Translations under genes and position numbers: made by a program
Notes under the pieces: model-generated
Told to the model about the DNA's origin: nothing
Databases searched by the model: none
The model's input: the letters and a program-made list of their open reading frames with translations, nothing else
In this document: positions 1 through 4,468 of the stretch, piece after piece
How positions within the stretch are numbered: position 1 is the stretch's first letter
Layout: each line of letters opens with the position of its first letter
NCBI GenBank assembly: GCA_964447925.1
Contig: CAYUUP010000100.1
Location: 1-5,202 of the forward strand
Reading direction: 5' to 3'
Length of the DNA stretch: 5,202 nt
Origin: CAYUUP01 sp964447925
GTDB lineage: Bacteria; Bacillota; Clostridia; Oscillospirales; Oscillospiraceae

Positions 1-24
1 GTTCGAGTCCAGTAGTCTCCACCA
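1..24 (+). tRNA. 3' end of a tRNA gene (partial, isotype not determined)
   Basis: The window opens inside a tRNA. The T loop TTCGAGT (2-8) is followed by the 3' T-stem strand CCAGT (9-13), the 3' acceptor strand AGTCTCC (14-20), discriminator A (21) and an encoded CCA (22-24). The missing 5' half should therefore begin GGAGACT and carry ACTGG before the T loop. The anticodon is outside the window, so the amino acid cannot be read. The A discriminator argues against a typical bacterial tRNA-Ser, which carries G. Valine is one compatible option, but this is a guess. A terminator starts at the next base, so this tRNA is the last gene of its transcript. Confidence 0.9.
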
Positions 25-69
25 GCAAAAATGGCTGTCTCGCAACGAGACAGCCATTTTTGCTTTTTT
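25..69 (+). terminator. Rho-independent terminator of the tRNA transcript, possibly bidirectional
   Basis: The arm at 25-42 is perfectly complementary to 46-63. This gives an 18-bp stem with a three-base CAA loop, followed by six T residues (64-69). It begins directly after the tRNA CCA. The stem base contains an A5/T5 tract (27-31 and 57-61), so the structure read on the minus strand also ends in a U-run inside its 3' arm. The convergent uracil-DNA glycosylase gene stops at 122, about 60 bases away, with no better terminator between. The hairpin may therefore serve both directions; that second role is inference. Confidence 0.95.
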
Positions 70-121
70 CCATCTGTTCAGGCATCAGGCAGACGTCTTC
101 CCTGCCCCTAAACTGAATTCA

Positions 122-688
122 TCAAATTCCCAGTTCAGGGCAAATTTCCCGTATCTTCATCTGAAGGGACTTTAAATCGTCAAAGGTTTCCGGCCGTTTG
201 GAGGGATCCCTCAACAGAGCAGAGGGGTGATAGAGGGCAGTCATATGGAAATTCCCCCTTCGCACCCATTGGCCGTGTTCCTGGGTGATCTTATAGTCCG
301 GACGAATCAGGCGCAGGGCGGCAATGCGGCCCAGACAGACGATAATTCTGGGCTGGATACATATCACCTGCTTCCGCAGCCAGGGGATACAGGCATCCTG
401 TTCAGTATTCAGCGGGTCGCGGTTCCCCGGCGGACGGCACTTCACAATGTTCGCAATGTAGTATTTCTCCCGATTCAGGCCAATAATATCCAGCATCTGA
501 TCCAGCAGCTGGCCTGCGGGACCCACAAAAGGTATGCCCTGCAGATCCTCCTGCTGACCTGGCCCCTCCCCCACAAACATCAGCGGGGACTCCGGATTGC
601 CGTCCCCAAAGACCACCTGAACGCGTTTGTCCGCCAAGGCGCACCTCTGGCAGGTCAAGCAGGCATCGCGTAGCTCGTGCAGCGTCAT
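122..688 (-). CDS. Uracil-DNA glycosylase, family 4 (4Fe-4S type)
   Basis: 188-aa cytoplasmic DNA repair enzyme predicted to remove uracil from DNA as the first step of base excision repair. Candidate Fe-S ligands are Cys13 and Cys16 (a CxxC near the N-terminus) and Cys84 and Cys100, in the spacing known for family 4. The active-site motif GEGPGQQED (40-48) is followed by FVGPAGQLLD (54-63), then KCRPPGNRDP (83-92) and the C-terminal catalytic-loop motif YHPSALLR (153-160). Length matches the family. The start is ATG at 688, with AGGAGG seven bases upstream. The open frame extends to 859, but the extra 57 residues resemble no part of the family and would cross the predicted promoter. Its own promoter lies about 110 bases upstream, divergent from the esterase genes. 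Family assignment is very secure; substrate range is from family knowledge. Confidence 0.95.
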   Translation of the reverse strand: MTLHELRDACLTCQRCALADKRVQVVFGDGNPESPLMFVGEGPGQQEDLQGIPFVGPAGQLLDQMLDIIGLNREKYYIANIVKCRPPGNRDPLNTEQDACIPWLRKQVICIQPRIIVCLGRIAALRLIRPDYKITQEHGQWVRRGNFHMTALYHPSALLRDPSKRPETFDDLKSLQMKIREICPELGI

Positions 689-695
689 ATGAGGG

Positions 696-701
696 CCTCC
701 T
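696..701 (-). promoter_or_regulatory. Ribosome binding site deciding the glycosylase start
   Basis: On the minus strand this reads AGGAGG, seven bases before the ATG at 688. It rules in the short 188-aa protein and makes the upstream in-frame ATG at 859 unnecessary; that ATG has no comparable site. Confidence 0.9.
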
Positions 702-748
702 TTTTGGAATTGGGTCGGGGAAGAACGGCAATCATCAAGCCGCTGTAT

Positions 749-769
749 GCGGAGCGCTTTGCCCTCCGC
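749..769 (-). other. Small hairpin in the leader of the glycosylase mRNA
   Basis: A GCGGAG/CTCCGC stem of six base pairs, then one G/G mismatch, two more GC pairs and an AAA loop. It lies between the predicted promoter (798-826) and the start codon, inside a leader of about 100 bases. No U-run follows, so it is not an intrinsic terminator. Any regulatory role is speculative. Confidence 0.35.
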
Positions 770-797
770 CTGCCGCGTCCCCGCAGATCTCACCCTT

Positions 798-826
798 ATT
801 ATACTGCCCAGCCGCAGATTTTGCAA
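798..826 (-). promoter_or_regulatory. Sigma-A-type promoter of the uracil-DNA glycosylase gene
   Basis: On the minus strand: -35 TTGCAA (826-821), a 17-base spacer and a perfect -10 TATAAT (803-798). Transcription should start near 791, giving a leader of roughly 100 bases. The -10 and spacing are ideal; the -35 matches four of six consensus positions. The promoter is divergent from that of the esterase genes, with about 70 bases between the two -35 boxes. Confidence 0.8.
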
Positions 827-894
827 GATGATCCCGAAATGTGTCACCTGGCGGCTCAATTGCCCCGCATCTCTGTTGGAAAACCGGGAATATA

Positions 895-923
895 TTGAAA
901 TTCCCAGGTGACTGTGTTAAACT
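895..923 (+). promoter_or_regulatory. Sigma-A-type promoter of the esterase gene pair
   Basis: -35 TTGAAA (895-900, five of six matches), a 17-base spacer and -10 TAAACT (918-923), preceded by TGT (915-917), which makes an extended -10. The predicted start near 930 leaves a leader of about 29 bases before the ATG at 959. It sits just outside the minus-strand glycosylase promoter. Confidence 0.75.
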
Positions 924-944
924 AGGGGCAGTCCAATTCCCAGG
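899..944. repeat. Direct repeat AATTCCCAGG flanking the esterase promoter -10
   Basis: AATTCCCAGG occurs at 899-908 and again at 935-944, 36 bases apart. Including the next three bases, the copies (AATTCCCAGGTGA and AATTCCCAGGAGA) match at 12 of 13 positions. The first copy overlaps the end of the -35 and the spacer; the second overlaps the ribosome binding site. A nine-base copy (AATTCCCAG) also lies at 125-133, at the 3' end of the glycosylase gene. It could be a paired binding site or chance. Confidence 0.5.
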
Positions 945-946
945 AG
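942..946 (+). promoter_or_regulatory. Ribosome binding site of the first esterase gene
   Basis: AGGAG at 942-946 directly abuts an ATG at 947, which is too close to use. It lies 12 bases before the in-frame ATG at 959, somewhat longer than ideal. This favours the 959 start. Confidence 0.65.
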
Positions 947-958
947 ATGTTTGAACCG

Positions 959-1726
959 ATGTTAGAAAAATGGGAGCTGACCATTCCCCAGCTCACTGGC
1001 GCCGCGCCGCGCCGCGCATATGTCTATGTTCCCAATTCTTTCCTACAGGATGAAACCCGCCGCTATCCTGTCCTATATATGTTCGACGGACACAACGTCT
1101 TTTTTGACGAGGATGCCACCTATGGAAAAAGCTGGGGGATGAAAGACTATCTGGACTACACCGACACCGACCTGATTGTGGCAGCGGTGGAATGCAACCA
1201 CAGTCCAGACGGAGGCAGGCTGTCAGAATATTCCCCTTTTACCTTTAACGACAAGACCCTGGGCCACATCAGGGGCCGGGGGAAGGAAACCATGGACTGG
1301 TTCGTCCACACGTTCAAGCCCCAGATTGACCAAAAATTTCCCACCCTGCCCGATCGGGCCAACACCTTTTTGGGAGGCAGTTCCATGGGCGGGCTGATGA
1401 CCTTGTATGGCGTGCTGAACTATAACCGGGTGTTTTCCCGCGGGGCGGCCCTCTCCCCTTCCATCTGGTTCGCCACGGACCAGCTGGATCGGATGATAAA
1501 AAGGGCCAAGCTGCGGCCGGATACGGTAATTTATATGGACTATGGCTCCCTGGAGATGGGTTCCCACCCCAACATGGCCCGTCAGTTTGGCAGGGTGACA
1601 GCCCAACTGCTGGAGCGCCGGGTGCATCTGACCTCCCGCATCGTCCCGGGAGGCAATCACAGCGAGGCCAGCTGGGAGCAACAGATCCCATTTTTCCTCA
1701 GTGTACTGCTTTATGGGAAGACGTAA
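959..1726 (+). CDS. Alpha/beta-hydrolase esterase, Esterase D/enterochelin-esterase-like (PF00756 type)
   Basis: 255-aa predicted serine hydrolase; substrate unknown. Strand 1-2 residues RAYVYVPNSF (19-28) lead to PVLYMFDGHNVFF (37-49), typical of the putative-esterase family. The nucleophile elbow GGSSMGG puts the catalytic serine at Ser142. The likely catalytic histidine is His234 in GGNHSEASW; the acid is probably Asp194 or Glu199 in YMDYGSLE. There is no signal peptide or membrane segment, so it is likely cytoplasmic. The family includes siderophore esterases, S-formylglutathione hydrolases and carbohydrate esterases acting on acetyl or feruloyl groups; nothing here separates these. The start at 959 is chosen over 947 because the Shine-Dalgarno abuts the latter. 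It is followed after 41 bases by a second esterase gene, and the two are probably co-transcribed. Confidence 0.85.
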   Translation: MLEKWELTIPQLTGAAPRRAYVYVPNSFLQDETRRYPVLYMFDGHNVFFDEDATYGKSWGMKDYLDYTDTDLIVAAVECNHSPDGGRLSEYSPFTFNDKTLGHIRGRGKETMDWFVHTFKPQIDQKFPTLPDRANTFLGGSSMGGLMTLYGVLNYNRVFSRGAALSPSIWFATDQLDRMIKRAKLRPDTVIYMDYGSLEMGSHPNMARQFGRVTAQLLERRVHLTSRIVPGGNHSEASWEQQIPFFLSVLLYGKT

Positions 1727-1754
1727 GCCGCAGGCTCGCGATGCAGGACGGGAA

Positions 1755-1759
1755 GGGAG
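1755..1759 (+). promoter_or_regulatory. Ribosome binding site deciding the second esterase start
   Basis: GGGAG at 1755-1759 lies eight bases before the ATG at 1768. The upstream in-frame ATG at 1741 has no such site, so the nine extra residues it would add are probably not translated. Confidence 0.7.
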
Positions 1760-1767
1760 CGATCCAA

Positions 1768-2526
1768 ATGGAAACGCAGTATTTCAAAGACTACAGCCAG
1801 GCCCTTAACCGGGATATGGAGTGCAAGCTCTATGGCCACGGTGGTCGTCCTGTGCTGTTCATCCCCTGCCAGGATGGTCGCTTTTATGACTTTGAGAATT
1901 TCAAAATGACTGACGCCTGGGCGCCCTGGATCGAATCCGGGCAAGTGATGGTTTTTTCCATCGACACCATGGACGGCGAGAGCTGGTCAGACAAGGGCGG
2001 GGATCCTTACTGGCGTATCCGCCGATATGACCAATGGATCCGATATATCACGGATGAGATGGTACCCTTCATCCGGGGAATGGCCAACGAGCGGAACGGC
2101 TGGACGGGAGAGCCGGGTATCCTGGTCTTCGGGTGCAGCCTAGGAGCCACCCATGCGGTGAATCTTTTCCTCCGCCGCCCCGACCTCTTTGACCGTCTGC
2201 TGGCCCTCAGCGGGATCTACACCGCAGAATACGGCTTCGGCAGCTACATGGACGAGGTGGTCTATGAGAATTCTCCCGTCCACTATATGGCAAATCTCCC
2301 GGCGGATCACCCCTATATCGAGATGTTCAATCAGCGGAAATCCGTCATCTGTGTGGGCCTGGGGGACTGGGAGCAGCCCGACTCCACCCGGCAGCTCCAC
2401 CAAATCCTGATGGAAAAGGGCATAAACACCTGGGTAGACTATTGGGGACACGACTGCTGCCACGATTGGCCCTGGTGGTACAAGCAGGTAGCCTATTTCT
2501 TGCCCTGGCTACTGGACGAGACATGA
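1768..2526 (+). CDS. Second alpha/beta-hydrolase esterase (PF00756-like), paralogous fold to its upstream neighbour
   Basis: 252-aa predicted serine hydrolase; substrate unknown. The core strand PVLFIPCQDGRFYDF (28-42) precedes the nucleophile elbow FGCSLGA (121-127), placing the serine at Ser124. A likely acid lies in GLGDWEQ (Asp200 or Glu202). The C-terminal histidine region is WGHDCCHDWPWW (226-237). His232 in HDWPWW is the better catalytic candidate, because that motif is what I recall from related esterases; His228 is the alternative. The protein is rich in Trp, Tyr and Asp, has no signal peptide and should be cytoplasmic. It shares fold order with the upstream esterase but very little sequence, so the pair is an old duplication or an independent recruitment. 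The start at 1768 is supported by GGGAG eight bases upstream. No clear terminator follows. Confidence 0.85.
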   Translation: METQYFKDYSQALNRDMECKLYGHGGRPVLFIPCQDGRFYDFENFKMTDAWAPWIESGQVMVFSIDTMDGESWSDKGGDPYWRIRRYDQWIRYITDEMVPFIRGMANERNGWTGEPGILVFGCSLGATHAVNLFLRRPDLFDRLLALSGIYTAEYGFGSYMDEVVYENSPVHYMANLPADHPYIEMFNQRKSVICVGLGDWEQPDSTRQLHQILMEKGINTWVDYWGHDCCHDWPWWYKQVAYFLPWLLDET

Positions 2527-2528
2527 GA

Positions 2529-2544
2529 AGGCGCTTCGGTGTCT
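2529..2544 (+). other. Small UUCG-loop hairpin after the esterase pair
   Basis: A six-pair stem (2529-2534 with 2539-2544, two of them G-U) closes a TTCG tetraloop three bases after the second esterase stop. No T-run follows, so it does not qualify as an intrinsic terminator; it could protect the transcript 3' end. The rest of the 2527-2647 gap holds no further convincing element except the ribosome binding site AGGAGG at 2635-2640. Confidence 0.35.
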
Positions 2545-2647
2545 GGAGTCTTTGAAGAACCTCTTGCTTTACCTCTTAACGCTTAACCCCGCCATTCGAC
2601 AGCTGCTGCGGTTTTAGCTTTACATTATTATATGAGGAGGACGGCTT

Positions 2648-3448
2648 ATGACCACCGTACAGAGCGTTTATGCTTTCTTGAACCGAAGAGCCCCCTTTGA
2701 CATCCAGATGTCCTTTGACAATGCGGGACTGCTGGTGGGTCGGGAGAATCAGGCCGTCACAAAAGTCCTGGTAACGCTGGACATCACTTTGCCGGTGATC
2801 CAGGAGGCGGCAGCGTGGGGGGCGGAGTTGATTGTGTCCCACCACCCGGTGATCTTCTTCCCGGCTAAGCGGCTCACCGACAGCCGGACGGACATCGTGG
2901 GACAGAAGCTCCGGGCGCTGGTGCAGCGGGACATCTCCGCCATCTGCTGCCATACCAATCTGGACGCCATTGCCGGCGGCGTCAATGACGCCTTGGCCCA
3001 GGCGGTAGGACTCTCTGACATCCGTCAGCTGAAGCAGGACGGGACGGACTGGCACGGACGGCCCTATGGCATCGGTCGGGTCGGGGAACTGCCTCAAAAG
3101 ACGCCCCTAGCTGACTATTTGAAGCATGTCAAGTCCGCTCTGGGTTCCAACGGCCTGCGATACTGCGACGGCGGAAAGGCCTGTCACCGGGTAGCGGTGG
3201 GGGGTGGCGCCTGCTCTGACATGATGGACAACGCCATCGCCGCCGGATGCGACACTTTCATCACCGCTGATGTCAAGTATGACGGTTTTCTGGACGCCAG
3301 ATCCATGGGCTTGAATCTCATTGACGCGGGCCATTACCCCACTGAGCAGGTAGTGGTGCCAGTGTTGGCTGGCTGGCTGGCGGAGGAATTTCCTGATGTG
3401 GCGGTGCGGCAGACCGCCGTTCACGCCGAAGTCATTCAATATTGCTGA
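2648..3448 (+). CDS. Nif3-like dinuclear metal-centre protein (NIF3/DUF34 family, YqfO/YbgI-like)
   Basis: 266-aa protein of a nearly universal family that forms toroidal hexamers with a two-metal site in each subunit; its biochemical role is unsettled. Databases often label it 'GTP cyclohydrolase 1 type 2 homolog', which should not be taken as proven activity. Predicted metal ligands are His65 and His66 in SHHPVIFF, Asp106 in CHTNLD, and His229 and Glu233 in GHYPTE. FDNAGLLVG (23-31) is the usual N-terminal motif. Many Firmicutes members, such as Bacillus YqfO, have about 370 residues because a PII/CutA-like domain is inserted centrally. This one lacks it and has the short bacterial form. 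Start ATG at 2648 with AGGAGG seven bases upstream. No convincing own promoter was found, so read-through from the esterase transcript is possible. The next gene, yebC, has its own promoter. Confidence 0.93.
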   Translation: MTTVQSVYAFLNRRAPFDIQMSFDNAGLLVGRENQAVTKVLVTLDITLPVIQEAAAWGAELIVSHHPVIFFPAKRLTDSRTDIVGQKLRALVQRDISAICCHTNLDAIAGGVNDALAQAVGLSDIRQLKQDGTDWHGRPYGIGRVGELPQKTPLADYLKHVKSALGSNGLRYCDGGKACHRVAVGGGACSDMMDNAIAAGCDTFITADVKYDGFLDARSMGLNLIDAGHYPTEQVVVPVLAGWLAEEFPDVAVRQTAVHAEVIQYC

Positions 3449-3457
3449 GTCGGGGGC

Positions 3458-3486
3458 TTGCGCCAGGCAATATTCTGTGTTATGAT
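3458..3486 (+). promoter_or_regulatory. Extended -10 promoter of yebC
   Basis: -10 TATGAT (3481-3486, five of six) preceded by TGT (3478-3480), with a weak -35 TTGCGC (3458-3463) at an ideal 17-base spacing. The start is predicted near 3493, ten bases after the nif3-like stop region begins to clear, giving a leader of about 77 bases. Confidence 0.7.
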
Positions 3487-3493
3487 AATACAG
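3475..3493. promoter_or_regulatory. Imperfect 19-bp palindrome over the yebC -10 (possible operator)
   Basis: CTGTGTTATGATAATACAG is symmetric around G3484, with eight of nine arm positions pairing; only G3479/T3489 fails. It covers the -10 and reaches the predicted transcription start, where a repressor would act. Its core is AT-rich like any -10 region, so chance symmetry cannot be excluded. No known regulator consensus was recognised. Confidence 0.4.
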
Positions 3494-3508
3494 ATGAACA
3501 AGCCAACG

Positions 3509-3540
3509 GGGATGAGCAAAGCGGTTATTTTGCTCATCCC
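3509..3540 (+). promoter_or_regulatory. Stable hairpin in the yebC leader
   Basis: GGGATGAGCAAA (3509-3520) pairs perfectly with TTTGCTCATCCC (3529-3540) around an eight-base loop. It starts about 16 bases after the predicted transcript start and ends 15 bases before the Shine-Dalgarno. The following bases are TAACAAACC with no U-run on either strand, so it is not a usual intrinsic terminator for the upstream gene. It may stabilise the mRNA 5' end or act as a leader control element; the sequence does not say which. Confidence 0.6.
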
Positions 3541-3555
3541 TAACAAACCAAATAA

Positions 3556-3561
3556 AAGGAG
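3556..3561 (+). promoter_or_regulatory. Ribosome binding site deciding the TTG start of yebC
   Basis: AAGGAG at 3556-3561 lies eight bases before TTG at 3570. The in-frame GTG at 3561 overlaps this site and would add three residues (MSI) not seen in YebC proteins, so it is not the start. Confidence 0.85.
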
Positions 3562-3569
3562 TGAGTATT

Positions 3570-4304
3570 TTGTCCGGACATTCCAAGTGGCATAATATTC
3601 AAAAGACAAAGGGCGCAGCGGATGCCAAGCGTTCACAGATTTTCACCAAGATCGCCAAGGAAATGATTGTGGCGGTAAAGGCCGGCGGCAGCGGTGACCC
3701 CAAGAACAACTCCCGGCTGGCGGCGGTGGTGGCCAAGGCAAAGGCCGCCAATATGCCAAACGACAACATTAAGCGCACCATCGAGCGGGCGCTGGGGGCG
3801 GGAAACAGCGATGCCTATGAGAGTGTCACCTTTGAGGGCTACGGACCCTCCGGCGTGGCCGTCATTGTGGAAGCGCTCACCGACAACCGCAACCGCACCG
3901 TGCCAGAGGTCCGCCATCTCTTTGACAAGTACAACGGCAATCTGGGCGCCAGCGGCTGTGTCTCCTGGTCCTTCGACCGGAAGGGCGTGATCGTCGTTGA
4001 CAATGAAGACGGGGATCTGGACGAAGACACCGTTATGATGGACGCCCTGGACGCCGGGGCTGACGATTTGTCCAACGAGGGGCAGGTTTTTGAAATCTAC
4101 ACCGACCCCGCCGCCTTCAGCGACGTCTGTACCGCTCTGGAGGAGAAGGGCTACACCTTTGTGGAGGCCCAGGTGGAGATGGTCCCCCAAACCTATGTCA
4201 AGCTGTCCAGCGAGGGTGATATCAAAAACATGACCAGGCTCATCGACCTGCTGGAGGAGAACGAGGACGTTCAGAACGTTTGGCACAACTGGGAGCAGGA
4301 GTAA
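3570..4304 (+). CDS. yebC: YebC/PmpR-family protein (TACO1 homologue), translation-associated factor
   Basis: 244-aa cytoplasmic protein of the usual family length. The N-terminus reads SGHSKWHNIQ after a TTG start, and GHSKW is the hallmark of canonical YebC. Also conserved are NMPNDNIKRTIERA (61-74), FEGYGPSGVA (88-97), EALTDNRNRT (101-110), GNLGASGCVSWSF (123-135), an acidic middle (145-165) and the C-terminal LLEENEDVQNVWHN. The family was long annotated as transcriptional regulators (PmpR). More recent work on bacterial YebC and mitochondrial TACO1 supports a role on the ribosome in relieving stalls at proline-rich sequences. No DNA-binding motif such as helix-turn-helix is visible. It is transcribed from its own promoter with a hairpin leader. 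It is not next to ruvCAB, the common arrangement in other phyla. Confidence 0.96.
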   Translation: MSGHSKWHNIQKTKGAADAKRSQIFTKIAKEMIVAVKAGGSGDPKNNSRLAAVVAKAKAANMPNDNIKRTIERALGAGNSDAYESVTFEGYGPSGVAVIVEALTDNRNRTVPEVRHLFDKYNGNLGASGCVSWSFDRKGVIVVDNEDGDLDEDTVMMDALDAGADDLSNEGQVFEIYTDPAAFSDVCTALEEKGYTFVEAQVEMVPQTYVKLSSEGDIKNMTRLIDLLEENEDVQNVWHNWEQE

Positions 4305-4346
4305 TCCTATCCTAAAAAGTTTTATATAAAAGTTTTCAAAAAGGGG

Positions 4347-4375
4347 ATGCAAAGCGCCACAAAATATGATATAAT
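4347..4375 (+). promoter_or_regulatory. Strong extended -10 promoter of the thiolase gene
   Basis: A perfect -10 TATAAT (4370-4375) preceded by TGA (4367-4369) forms an extended -10. The -35 ATGCAA (4347-4352) is weak but at a 17-base spacing. The 21 bases at 4322-4342, where an UP element would lie, are almost all A/T and include part of the palindrome TTTTATATAAAA (4320-4331). The predicted start near 4382 leaves a leader of about 87 bases. Together these suggest high expression, which suits a central acyl-CoA enzyme. Confidence 0.75.
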
Positions 4376-4386
4376 GTTCCGTGGCG
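4355..4386. promoter_or_regulatory. CGCCAC/GTGGCG inverted repeat bracketing the thiolase -10
   Basis: CGCCAC (4355-4360) and GTGGCG (4381-4386) are exact reverse complements, 20 bases apart, with the TATAAT box between them. The second copy lies at the predicted transcription start. These GC-rich six-mers stand out against the AT-rich core. They could be half-sites for a dimeric regulator, but a six-base match can arise by chance. Confidence 0.4.
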
Positions 4387-4390
4387 AGTT

Positions 4391-4420
4391 GGATGGGCCG
4401 TGCTGCTTCACCGCCCGTCC
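4391..4420 (+). promoter_or_regulatory. Hairpin in the thiolase mRNA leader
   Basis: GGATGGGC (4391-4398) pairs with GCCCGTCC (4413-4420), eight pairs with one G-U. After one C/C mismatch, GTG (4400-4402) pairs with CAC (4409-4411) around a six-base loop. It begins about nine bases into the predicted transcript and no U-run follows, so it is not an intrinsic terminator. It resembles a 5' stabilising stem; no known riboswitch class was recognised. Confidence 0.5.
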
Positions 4421-4468
4421 CCGAATCTGTTTCCCCATATTATATTCATACTTAGGAGGTTTTTTGTT

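Noticed and set aside
227..673. 148-aa plus-strand open frame opposite the glycosylase gene
   Set aside because: It lies within a certain gene on the other strand, shows no recognisable motif and has no ribosome binding site; it is a frame shadow.
689..859. 57-residue N-terminal extension of the uracil-DNA glycosylase
   Set aside because: AGGAGG sits seven bases before ATG 688, family length fits 188 aa, and the extension would be translated across the TATAAT promoter.
2552..2579. Possible promoter TTGAAG ... TCTTAA before the Nif3-like gene
   Set aside because: Spacing is 16 but the -10 matches only three of six positions, and TATTAT near 2626 would start the RNA inside the ribosome binding site.
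4305..4346. Terminator after yebC at the TTTTATATAAAA palindrome
   Set aside because: The stem would be entirely A/T with no usable loop or GC clamp. The stretch is better explained as an A/T block upstream of the thiolase promoter.
3633..4352. 239-aa minus-strand open frame opposite yebC
   Set aside because: Long antisense frames are expected in GC-rich coding DNA. The yebC reading is unmistakable and this product has no family features.
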